This document shows, in pieces, positions 7,445-16,199 of a stretch of 64,000 nt of DNA; position 1 is the first letter of the stretch; every line of letters begins with the position of its first letter. The notes beneath the pieces were generated by a model, which worked only from the letters and a program-made list of their open reading frames with translations, was not told the DNA's origin and ran no database searches. The stretch is taken from the NCBI GenBank assembly GCA_035063785.1, contig JAPSFS010000003.1, positions 1 through 64,000 of the forward strand, written 5' to 3'. This DNA is from Comamonas_C sp026954015 (GTDB lineage Bacteria; Pseudomonadota; Gammaproteobacteria; Burkholderiales; Burkholderiaceae_C). The position numbers were made by a program, and so were the translations under genes.

Positions 7445-10400
7445 GTTGTAGCTCCCTCTCTCACCCCGGATAGCTACACTCGAGGAAGTCGTTTTGATGT
7501 GGGGCGCGCAGGTTGTAGCTCCCTCTCTCACCCCGGATAGCTACACTCTTGCTTGCTTTCCATCGTGCGTGCTCCACGGTTGTAGCTCCCTCTCTCACCC
7601 CGGATAGCTACACTCAGAGGCTGGCAATCTACCGAGCGACTACGCGTTGTAGCTCCCTCTCTCACCCCGGATAGCTACACTCGGAAAGCGGAAGATGACT
7701 ACAACGCCCGATGTTGTAGCTCCCTCTCTCACCCCGGATAGCTACACTCGGAAAGCGGAAGATGACTACAACGCCCGATGTTGTAGCTCCCTCTCTCACC
7801 CCGGATAGCTACACTCCCGTGCAATGCAGAGCTGAAAACTGTAAAGGTTGTAGCTCCCTCTCTCACCCCGGATAGCTACACTCCCCGCATCCAGCCGTAG
7901 CATGAAGAACGAGCGTTGTAGCTCCCTCTCTCACCCCGGATAGCTACACTCCGCCGAGGCGCCCGGCCCCATTCCGCAGGTGTTGTAGCTCCCTCTCTCA
8001 CCCCGGATAGCTACACTCAACGCGGGAAGCACGACAACCACGAGCGGCGTTGTAGCTCCCTCTCTCACCCCGGATAGCTACACTCCCGCCCGCTCGCCTA
8101 CTGGCTCAAGGCCACGTTGTAGCTCCCTCTCTCACCCCGGATAGCTACACTCCGCCCGCCCGCATACCAGTTCGCAGCGCCAGTTGTAGCTCCCTCTCTC
8201 ACCCCGGATAGCTACACTCCAGGCTGCTGGAACTGGCTGCGGGCTACCTGTTGTAGCTCCCTCTCTCACCCCGGATAGCTACACTCCAATCCTGCCGAAC
8301 ACCTCGCCGATGTCGCGTTGTAGCTCCCTCTCTCACCCCGGATAGCTACACTCGAGCGCCGACAACCTGCTGAACTCCTTCCCGTTGTAGCTCCCTCTCT
8401 CACCCCGGATAGCTACACTCCTCCTGCAGATTGATCAGTTGCGCTTGCTCGTTGTAGCTCCCTCTCTCACCCCGGATAGCTACACTCGGCCGATTAGGTG
8501 CCTTGCTGGGCCTGTTTGTTGTAGCTCCCTCTCTCACCCCGGATAGCTACACTCCTTCCGCGAGTTGTCGAGCATACGCAGACCGTTGTAGCTCCCTCTC
8601 TCACCCCGGATAGCTACACTCGTCCAGCGCCAGCGCGAACACCGCCACGCAGTTGTAGCTCCCTCTCTCACCCCGGATAGCTACACTCTGTAGCGCCACG
8701 GCGCCTTAGTCAGGCTCTGTTGTAGCTCCCTCTCTCACCCCGGATAGCTACACTCCCGCCGTCATCTACAACCTGTCGAAGAATCGTTGTAGCTCCCTCT
8801 CTCACCCCGGATAGCTACACTCATCCCACTCGTACACGATGGCAGCCGGCAGGTTGTAGCTCCCTCTCTCACCCCGGATAGCTACACTCGGCGTATCGAC
8901 GGACGGCAGACTCGGCAGCGTTGTAGCTCCCTCTCTCACCCCGGATAGCTACACTCAAAAACGACTCAGGATCGCGCAGCATGTCAGTTGTAGCTCCCTC
9001 TCTCACCCCGGATAGCTACACTCCCAGCAGACCTGGAGCAACGTCTGGCAGGAGTTGTAGCTCCCTCTCTCACCCCGGATAGCTACACTCGTCGAAATTA
9101 ATCGAACGGTCGTGCTTTTCGTTGTAGCTCCCTCTCTCACCCCGGATAGCTACACTCCTTTTCACGAAAGCGTCACACGGCTGGTCGGTTGTAGCTCCCT
9201 CTCTCACCCCGGATAGCTACACTCCCTCTTGCCGTGGGGTACGTTACGCGTGACGTTGTAGCTCCCTCTCTCACCCCGGATAGCTACACTCATATTTCGG
9301 CCATCATGCATGACGATGGGAGTTGTAGCTCCCTCTCTCACCCCGGATAGCTACACTCGCAAGGTGGCGTTTGTGTACGAGGACACGGGTTGTAGCTCCC
9401 TCTCTCACCCCGGATAGCTACACTCTGCAGTTCTGAGACGAAGCGCTTCACAAAGGTTGTAGCTCCCTCTCTCACCCCGGATAGCTACACTCCTGCTCCG
9501 AAGAGACTAGGAGGGCCCATGCGTTGTAGCTCCCTCTCTCACCCCGGATAGCTACACTCCAACCTGCAGCTCCCGAATCGCACGGGCGAGTTGTAGCTCC
9601 CTCTCTCACCCCGGATAGCTACACTCTAAAGTTGAAATTGCGACGATTACGGCAGCGTTGTAGCTCCCTCTCTCACCCCGGATAGCTACACTCCTCATCT
9701 GCATCACCCGGCGCGAGAACATGGTTGTAGCTCCCTCTCTCACCCCGGATAGCTACACTCGTCGCGGCCCATCTCCAGGAACCGCTCGGCGTTGTAGCTC
9801 CCTCTCTCACCCCGGATAGCTACACTCAAGAACGGTGATGTGCGCGACGTTCCCATTGTTGTAGCTCCCTCTCTCACCCCGGATAGCTACACTCATCAAC
9901 CCCAAGAACATGGCCGCGTACGACGTTGTAGCTCCCTCTCTCACCCCGGATAGCTACACTCCACGCGGTCGTCGTCGCCCGCGGCGGCGAAGTTGTAGCT
10001 CCCTCTCTCACCCCGGATAGCTACACTCGACGGCGCGGGCACGCTGGTGGATGCGCTGGTTGTAGCTCCCTCTCTCACCCCGGATAGCTACACTCTCAAT
10101 GCGCGTGCATGAAACAGTCCGGCGAGTTGTAGCTCCCTCTCTCACCCCGGATAGCTACACTCGGCAAGCGAAGATTATCACATCACATCCTGGTTGTAGC
10201 TCCCTCTCTCACCCCGGATAGCTACACTCACTGAGCGAGTCTTTACCGACATGGGTCAGGTTGTAGCTCCCTCTCTCACCCCGGATAGCTACACTCGATT
10301 GATAGCTACATTCATGGTCGGCTCCAGTTGTAGCTCCCTCTCTCACCCCGGATAGCTACACTCCCCAAGACTGTGGGTGCCTACAGCGACATCGTTGTAG

Positions 10401-11368
10401 CTCCCTCTCTCACCCCGGATAGCTACACTCGCGTTGAGTTTGCTCCCCTGTGCGGCTGGTGTTGTAGCTCCCTCTCTCACCCCGGATAGCTACACTCACC
10501 CAAGCCCAGCAGCCCGAAGCTGCACACGTTGTAGCTCCCTCTCTCACCCCGGATAGCTACACTCTCTTTTCACGTTGTTAATGCTGCGTTCAAGGTTGTA
10601 GCTCCCTCTCTCACCCCGGATAGCTACACTCTTCGGATCCCGATGCGCTTGATGAGTCCGAGTTGTAGCTCCCTCTCTCACCCCGGATAGCTACACTCGC
10701 TGCTTCATGCGCGCCCGCATCCGCATGTGTTGTAGCTCCCTCTCTCACCCCGGATAGCTACACTCCGCGAAGCCTCCGACGCCGTGTGCAAGCAAGTTGT
10801 AGCTCCCTCTCTCACCCCGGATAGCTACACTCGTCGCCAACGTGCCGTCGCAGCTGGTGCTCGTTGTAGCTCCCTCTCTCACCCCGGATAGCTACACTCC
10901 TGCCCGAGCGCTGCCCCAACGCGGTGGAGGTTGTAGCTCCCTCTCTCACCCCGGATAGCTACACTCAACCTGCTCGCGCAAAGCTTCATCGACCTGGTTG
11001 TAGCTCCCTCTCTCACCCCGGATAGCTACACTCGGCGAGTTCAACCGCTCGGCGCTGCTGGCCGTTGTAGCTCCCTCTCTCACCCCGGATAGCTACACTC
11101 ACGCTGGATACACGCAAGAAGTGGAGCAGGGTTGTAGCTCCCTCTCTCACCCCGGATAGCTACACTCGAGTTCTTGTGCGATCTGGCTACGCGCATCGTT
11201 GTAGCTCCCTCTCTCACCCCGGATAGCTACACTCGATCTTGGACATCACGCCCACGAGTCCAACGTTGTAGCTCCCTCTCTCACCCCGGATAGCTACACT
11301 CTCTCGATCTCATTCATTTTTTGGCTTTCCCGTTGTAGCTCCCTCTCTCACCCCGGATAGCTACACTC
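7445..11368 (+). CRISPR. Type II-C CRISPR array, 59 repeats and 58 spacers
   Basis: The 37-nt repeat begins GTTGTAGCTCCCTCTCTC and ends GATAGCTACACTC. I counted 59 copies with no changes noticed, including the two terminal ones. Spacers are 29-31 nt (mostly 30), giving a period of about 67. The first 36 nt align with the Neisseria meningitidis II-C repeat (same GTTGTAGCTCCC start, GCTACA near the end); position 37 is an invariant extra C. The orientation is + because the 5' part of the repeat pairs with the 3' arm of the tracrRNA anti-repeat. Spacers 4 and 5 (7683-7712 and 7750-7779) are identical. TACACT at repeat positions 31-36 sits where Neisseria repeats carry a -10 box (TACAAT), but the extended TG is missing (AGC here). 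Confidence 0.99.
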
Positions 11369-11379
11369 TGGCCCTCGCG

Positions 11380-11412
11380 AAACCCGCGTTCCGCCTAGCG
11401 GAGCGCGGGTTT
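11380..11412 (+). terminator. Intrinsic terminator between the CRISPR array and cas2
   Basis: A 15-bp stem (AAACCCGCGTTCCGC against GCGGAGCGCGGGTTT, one wobble pair) has a CTA loop and is followed on the + strand by a T-rich TTTTCGTT. It begins 12 bp after the last repeat and ends 21 bp before the cas2 stop. It should stop the pre-crRNA before it runs antisense into the cas genes and, being symmetric, may also end the cas transcript. Confidence 0.85.
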
Positions 11413-11432
11413 TCGTTCCCCCAAAATTCGCT

Positions 11433-11765
11433 TTAGAACAGGGCAATCTGGGCTGCGTTGACTTTTTTTTCCTGAAACAGCGGCATGCCGACCAGCAGTT
11501 TCATGCTGGCAAACTGCTTTTCGGTCACCGTCAGCACGCGCACCGAGCCTTCGGGTGGCAGGTTGGTCAGCAGGCGTTTCATGTGTTTCTGCTCGGCATC
11601 GTTGCCGTTCAAGATGCGACCGTAGACCGAGAACTGGATCATGTCGTAGCCGTCGTTGAGCAGGAAGCGCCGGAACACCGTGTAGGCGCGCCGATCGGTC
11701 TTGGTGACCACTGGTAGGTCGAAGAACACCAGCATGCGCATGAACCGCCTCGTGTCGTGGCCCAT
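11433..11765 (-). CDS. cas2: CRISPR-associated endoribonuclease-fold protein Cas2
   Basis: This 110-aa Cas2 forms the Cas1-Cas2 integrase that inserts new spacers. The ferredoxin-like core MRMLVFFDLPVVTKTDRR with its conserved Asp, and the segment YDMIQFSVYGRI, are characteristic. The C-terminal LLVGMPLFQEKKVNAAQIAL resembles other type II-C Cas2 proteins. It starts 11 bp after cas1. Two further methionines at residues 9 and 11 are plausible alternative starts, since most homologues begin near MRMLVFF. No csn2 or cas4 follows, which fits subtype II-C. Confidence 0.95.
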   Translation of the reverse strand: MGHDTRRFMRMLVFFDLPVVTKTDRRAYTVFRRFLLNDGYDMIQFSVYGRILNGNDAEQKHMKRLLTNLPPEGSVRVLTVTEKQFASMKLLVGMPLFQEKKVNAAQIALF

Positions 11766-11776
11766 GGCGCAAGTCG

Positions 11777-12685
11777 CTACATCTCGAAGGTGTGCTGTAC
11801 CAGGCCGATCAGATCAGGCAGTTCCAGCGCCTGTTCGCTGCCTCCGTCGTATAGACGGGCCAGCGCTTCCGCGGCTTGTTCGATCGAGGCCAGCACACTC
11901 ATCCGACCGCGGGGCATGGCCACGTCGACGTTGAGCAAACCGATCAGCGCGACCTTGTCGGCAGGTTGCAGTTCGGCATCGTCGGGCCTGGCCGACTGAT
12001 GCGCCACATGCAGATCGACCACCGGGCGATAGGGTTCAATCAGGTCATCGGCCAGGTTGAAGGCGTTCTGCTCGCTGCTGTGAAACAGGCCAAAGCTGGG
12101 CAGCATGCCGTGTTGCACCAGTGCTCGGGCGCAGGCACCGCGCATGACGGCGTAGCCATAGTCCAGCGCGGCGTTGACCCAGCCTGGCTGGCTGCGGTGG
12201 AAGCTGCGGCCGAACACTTGTGGAAAGTAGTAGCTGCTGGCCTGGGCCTCCAGGTTCCCGGCATCGCCCGAACGCACGCGGCGCACGTAGGAATGCAGGC
12301 GGTCGGCACCGCTCCGGCCCAACAGTTCGATGCAACGGGCCTGGTTCGCGATCTTGGCGCGAACGATGGCGGCCCAGGCGCGCTTGGTGCTGGGTTTGTC
12401 CAGTTGCAGTTGCAGCCGCTGCATGCGCGTGGCGCGGCTGTGCGGCAAGAAGGGCATGAACACGCCGTTGGGCTGATGGTTGTCGCCCGTGCTGTACAGA
12501 CCAATGCCGTAGTCTGCGCAGGCCGAGAGCACGGGATGGGTCAGCGTGATCTCGCGGTGGTTGAGCACGATGACGGCAATATCCTCGAACGGCACGCGCG
12601 CACTCTGCTCCTGCTCGACCACCAGCGCGAAGTGCTCGCGCTTGAGTTTGGCCGGCTGGTTGATGACGACACTACGCCAGACCAC
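11777..12685 (-). CDS. cas1: CRISPR-associated integrase Cas1 (type II)
   Basis: This 302-aa spacer integrase begins at a GTG (VVWRSVVINQPAKLKREH), which matches the usual N-terminus of type II Cas1. A longer frame to an upstream ATG exists, but those extra residues overlap cas9 coding sequence. The start lies inside the last codons of cas9 (14-nt overlap), so cas9 and cas1 are translationally linked. Metal-site regions are visible: the Glu in NLEAQASSYYFPQVFG, the His in GLFHSSEQNAFNLADDL and the acidic EPYRPVVDLH. It works with Cas2, and in type II systems also needs Cas9. Confidence 0.95.
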   Translation of the reverse strand: MVWRSVVINQPAKLKREHFALVVEQEQSARVPFEDIAVIVLNHREITLTHPVLSACADYGIGLYSTGDNHQPNGVFMPFLPHSRATRMQRLQLQLDKPSTKRAWAAIVRAKIANQARCIELLGRSGADRLHSYVRRVRSGDAGNLEAQASSYYFPQVFGRSFHRSQPGWVNAALDYGYAVMRGACARALVQHGMLPSFGLFHSSEQNAFNLADDLIEPYRPVVDLHVAHQSARPDDAELQPADKVALIGLLNVDVAMPRGRMSVLASIEQAAEALARLYDGGSEQALELPDLIGLVQHTFEM

Positions 12686-15600
12686 GGCGCACCTCGGGCG
12701 GGGCGGGGTAAATGCGGCCCAGGACGTCGACATTGAATTTTTTCAGGGACAGGGCGGTTTTCACGCCTATGCCTTCGACGGCCCCATCCTTTTGAGTTGT
12801 CGTATTGCGATCATGCAACCACACAGTTATCGCACCAGTACCGCGATGGGCACTTGAGAAGTAACCCTCGATAGCCGGCTTGCCATTCTGCTGAACCCGC
12901 ACGAAATCGTTGGGGTACAGCGAGAACAGGAACGAGAAACTATCGTCAATCAACGTCCACTCGGCCTCGTCCTTGAACGCAACGATCGCCTTGTTGGGCA
13001 ACCCTGTCACTCGGTGGTGCACGTACACGGGTACCAGGTGGAACCTGCCTGCCTTGGTAAACACGTCCACGCGCAGCATGCTGTCGTTCTTGGCCAGGCC
13101 ACCACGGATTGGAATGCCGCTTTGCTTGCTGCGCACCAGCTTGACGCTGCGCACGATAGGGCCAGTGGGCAGTCCGTTCCTGTCAGGCTTGTGCAGCGGG
13201 TTGTCAGGGCCAAAGGCCTTGTCGGCCTTGCCTCCATACGCCTGAAGCCGTTCGCGAATGGCGGTGTAGAGCCGCTCGTTGCGATGGGGCTCGACCAGGT
13301 TGTCCAGATCGGCGGGTTTCAGGTTCTGCAGCAGCACTTTTTCGATCACGCCCCCCTGGGCCTTCAGGCTTTCGGGTTGTGAGTAGATGGTGTCCTTGTG
13401 CACGGCGCCGCCGTTGCGCCGTTGCGGCGCACGCGAGACAAAGAGTGTGCGCAAGCGCGCCAGATCGTCTTCCGAATAGCTGCCCAAGCGTTGCATGTCG
13501 GCGCGCAGGGCACCCAGATCATCCGTGAACAGGCGCGCCTGCAGTTCGTGGCGGAAGTGCGGCCATGGTTCGGGGAAATGGCGCTTGGCGTGGTCGTACG
13601 CGGCGGGGTTGAGGATTTCGCCGGTCTCGGGGTCCGCAAAGCCTTCCTTGAGAAACTCGATTTCCCTGCGGCGCGAGTAGTCGGCCAGCGCCTTCACCAT
13701 GCCATGGGTGCAGGCGGCGACCACGGCGGCGTCGAGTGCGTGGTGGCGGTCACTGTCCGAACGCACCTTGACCAAGCCCCAACGCGCGCGCAAAAAGCTG
13801 GTGAGCTGGCCGCTCACGACCACGCAGCGGCGGTTCATGTCGCCGTCGGCACGCGGCGCCAGTTGCAGGTGTTCCTCGACGTAGTTCTTGAAGAAGCGGC
13901 AGATGTAGCGCGTGTCGTTCAGGTTGCGGTCGATGAAGCCACGCGCTTCGTCGGCACCGTAGTTCTTGCGCAGCAGGCGGCCCCGTTTGGCCATGCGATA
14001 GCTCTTGTTGCCCTGCACCCAGGCGACGAAGGCGCGCCAGCGCTCGCCTTCCTGTCCGCCATCGCGTGCGGTCAGATACTCGTAGGGAGTACGGTTGCCC
14101 TTGTTCTGGTTTTCGTGCGTGAGCACCAGCACCTTGTTGTTCTTGCTGTCGTCGTAGCTGCGCGAATAGGGCAGGGCGTGATCGACCTGCGCGTAGTTGG
14201 GGTCGTTCAGCACGCGCGCAATGTCCAGTGCCTGCTGGCTGTAGGCGCACTGGCCGAGCTGTTCGCGGTAGAGCATCCATTTCTCGAACACGGCGCCCTT
14301 GGGCTGGTAGCCAAATTCCTTGGCAAAGGCTTCGCGTGCCTTGTCGTTGCGGTCGCGAAACTCCTCCTGCGCCCTCTTGACCTTGTTGCGCTCGTCCAGC
14401 GGACGCGACAGGTCGCGCGCCATCTCGATGTGCACGGCCATCGGGCTGCCGTATTCGCGGATCAGCGCGTTGACCACTTTGCGCGCCTGGTTGAGTGCGC
14501 GCAGCACCACGGGGTTGCGCGGGATGTCGGCGTCTTCCCGGAATTTCATTGACCCCACGCGGTCGTTCTTGCCACGGTATTCGCGCTGGGCCTCATAGAA
14601 CGGCGGCAGATACAGGTGCTTGCCGGCATCGGGCTTGACGCGCTGGCTGTGGTGGCCGTACTCGGGAATCTGCGCCACGGCTTCGTCGTAGCGCAGGCCG
14701 GTTTCCATCAGCGGCACGATGCGCCGCAGGGCCTTGAGCGACAGACTGGAAAACTTGTCGAAGCTGAGGCGTTCCAGCACCGGGATGCAGGCATCCGGTT
14801 CGGGCAGCACAAGTGCGCGCAGCTCGCGGGTGATTTCGTCGCTGTCCTTGTACACGCTGAGCACGCTGGCGATCTGGTCGAGCAGCGTGGGATCGCCCTC
14901 CAGCGCGGGGGTGCTGATGCGCTGCCACAGCGATTCGTGTCCGGCCGATTTGAACGCCTTGCGCAGCTCGTGCCATGCCGGCATCTTGACCAGCGGCTGG
15001 TCTTCCGGGTCTTTGGCCTTCTCGCCTTCCGCCTGCGCCCGGCTGGGATAGGACAGGCCGCCAAAGCGCACGTCGTCGCCCCAGAGCCCGGCCTTGACGA
15101 GGGCGACCTTCAGGGTTTTGAACTTGAACGCGTCGGTCTGGTAGGGCAGCGGCAGGGCGATGGCGCGCTCGGCCTCGTTCAAGGAGCGCGAGCGGCCGTC
15201 GATCACCACGCGCAAATTGTTCAGGCGCGTGAGCCACACATGGCGCTCGGCGCTGAAGCTGGCCTTGGGTGCGCGGTATTCGCCATTCTCGAAGGTGCAT
15301 TTGCCCAGCATCTTGAGCAGGTCGGCGCCCGCCAGCGCGGGCTTTTGACGCCAGAACAGGCCGCTGCGGCGATCACCGTTGCCCAGGATCAGCGCCTCAA
15401 GGCGCTCGCTGGCGTGTGGGTTGCCCAGCGCGCGCTGGTGCCCGAACAGCAGCGCCAATTCCTCACCCAGCAGCACGCGCGCGAGCGCCTTGTCGTATTG
15501 TCCGCGCTTGTTGCGTTGGGCGCCCGGGAATTCGGCCAGCACCATCTCGGCGGCGCTGCGGTAGCCCTTGTCCTTCATGCGGGCGGCGGTGTCTTTCAGG

Positions 15601-16043
15601 CCCTGCTTGACGCGCCCGCCTTCCTTGTCGCTGTCGGCCTTGGCTTCCTCGGCCTTGCTGATCCAGTGAAAGCCACGGTGCTTGCACAGGTGATACAGCA
15701 CGCGTGCCCATTCCAGTGGCGTGAGCAGGCGATCCAGCCCTTCCACCCGCAGCCGCCAGGCACTGTCTGTGTAGGTGGGCGCTTTCGCGAAGAGCTTGGC
15801 ATCCGCAATCAAGCCTTCACGCTTGAGCACGCGAGCGAGTTGTGTGAGGCGCCAGGCGCGGCGATACAGGCGGCGGCGCAAAAGCCGGGCCTGGCGGCGG
15901 GTGAGGTTGAGCGGGTCGCCTTCCTTGGCGGTCTCGGCCTTGTCGAAGCAGCGCACACCCAGGTCGATGATGCGCTGATCACCCAGCACGGCCCAGCCGA
16001 CCGAGGCAATGCCAATGTCCAGTCCGAATACGTACTGCGCCAT
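12672..16043 (-). CDS. cas9: RNA-guided endonuclease Cas9, type II-C
   Basis: This 1123-aa Cas9 is slightly longer than NmeCas9 (1082 aa). RuvC-I has D9 (FGLDIGIASVGWAV). The arginine-rich bridge helix is near 49-75 (RRQARLLRRRLYRRAWRL). RuvC-II has E540 (MAVHIEMARDL). HNH has D621, H622 and N645 (QVDHALPYSRSYDDSKNN). RuvC-III has H767, H768 and D771 (SDRHHALDAAVVAA). The C-terminal PAM domain aligns well with Neisseria: YFSSAHRGTG corresponds to YFASCHRGTG. By that alignment H1066 and T1069 match NmeCas9 H1024 and T1027, while N1029 is replaced by A1071. GGAGG lies 6 nt before the ATG. All catalytic residues are intact, so it should cut both strands. Confidence 0.98.
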   Translation of the reverse strand: MAQYVFGLDIGIASVGWAVLGDQRIIDLGVRCFDKAETAKEGDPLNLTRRQARLLRRRLYRRAWRLTQLARVLKREGLIADAKLFAKAPTYTDSAWRLRVEGLDRLLTPLEWARVLYHLCKHRGFHWISKAEEAKADSDKEGGRVKQGLKDTAARMKDKGYRSAAEMVLAEFPGAQRNKRGQYDKALARVLLGEELALLFGHQRALGNPHASERLEALILGNGDRRSGLFWRQKPALAGADLLKMLGKCTFENGEYRAPKASFSAERHVWLTRLNNLRVVIDGRSRSLNEAERAIALPLPYQTDAFKFKTLKVALVKAGLWGDDVRFGGLSYPSRAQAEGEKAKDPEDQPLVKMPAWHELRKAFKSAGHESLWQRISTPALEGDPTLLDQIASVLSVYKDSDEITRELRALVLPEPDACIPVLERLSFDKFSSLSLKALRRIVPLMETGLRYDEAVAQIPEYGHHSQRVKPDAGKHLYLPPFYEAQREYRGKNDRVGSMKFREDADIPRNPVVLRALNQARKVVNALIREYGSPMAVHIEMARDLSRPLDERNKVKRAQEEFRDRNDKAREAFAKEFGYQPKGAVFEKWMLYREQLGQCAYSQQALDIARVLNDPNYAQVDHALPYSRSYDDSKNNKVLVLTHENQNKGNRTPYEYLTARDGGQEGERWRAFVAWVQGNKSYRMAKRGRLLRKNYGADEARGFIDRNLNDTRYICRFFKNYVEEHLQLAPRADGDMNRRCVVVSGQLTSFLRARWGLVKVRSDSDRHHALDAAVVAACTHGMVKALADYSRRREIEFLKEGFADPETGEILNPAAYDHAKRHFPEPWPHFRHELQARLFTDDLGALRADMQRLGSYSEDDLARLRTLFVSRAPQRRNGGAVHKDTIYSQPESLKAQGGVIEKVLLQNLKPADLDNLVEPHRNERLYTAIRERLQAYGGKADKAFGPDNPLHKPDRNGLPTGPIVRSVKLVRSKQSGIPIRGGLAKNDSMLRVDVFTKAGRFHLVPVYVHHRVTGLPNKAIVAFKDEAEWTLIDDSFSFLFSLYPNDFVRVQQNGKPAIEGYFSSAHRGTGAITVWLHDRNTTTQKDGAVEGIGVKTALSLKKFNVDVLGRIYPAPPEVRRGLA

Positions 16044-16055
16044 GCGTCCCTCCGC

Positions 16056-16061
16056 TATACT
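16056..16061 (+). promoter_or_regulatory. -10 element of the tracrRNA promoter
   Basis: TATACT matches TATAAT at 5 of 6 positions and sits 7 nt before the predicted 5' end of the tracrRNA. No good -35 is seen at 16-18 bp. The element lies between the cas9 start codon and the tracrRNA, so the two promoters are back to back and probably overlap. Confidence 0.6.
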
Positions 16062-16067
16062 CTGTCC

Positions 16068-16170
16068 CGATTGTGGTTATCCGGGGTGAGAGCCGTTGCT
16101 GCAATAAGGAGGGGTCGCAAGACCCCGTCCGTACCCAAAGGCCTGACGGGGCAACCTGCCAGGCCTTTTC
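16068..16170 (+). ncRNA. tracrRNA of the type II-C system
   Basis: Bases 16069-16092 are the anti-repeat: 21 of 24 positions match the reverse complement of the repeat 3' part, with an uninterrupted 15-nt core TATCCGGGGTGAGAG. A CCGTT bulge follows, then GCTGCAAT, which pairs with the repeat 5' end. The string GAGAGCCGTTGCTGCAATAA differs from the Neisseria tracrRNA at only two positions. Next come a GNRA hairpin (GGGGTC-GCAA-GACCCC, 16111-16126) and a terminator stem (AAAGGCCTG with CAGGCCTTTT, 16137-16169). The transcript is divergent from cas9. Ends are estimates. Confidence 0.93.
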
Positions 16171-16199
16171 CTTGGGTTGTACCAAATTCGAGGTGAACG

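Noticed and set aside
7445..11368. Self-targeting spacers against genes in this window
   Set aside because: No match was noticed by eye apart from the array flank, but no exhaustive comparison of 58 spacers was possible.
12686..12733. Longer cas1 start at 12733
   Set aside because: The extra residues have no match to Cas1 N-termini; the GTG at 12685 gives the typical VWRSVVI start.
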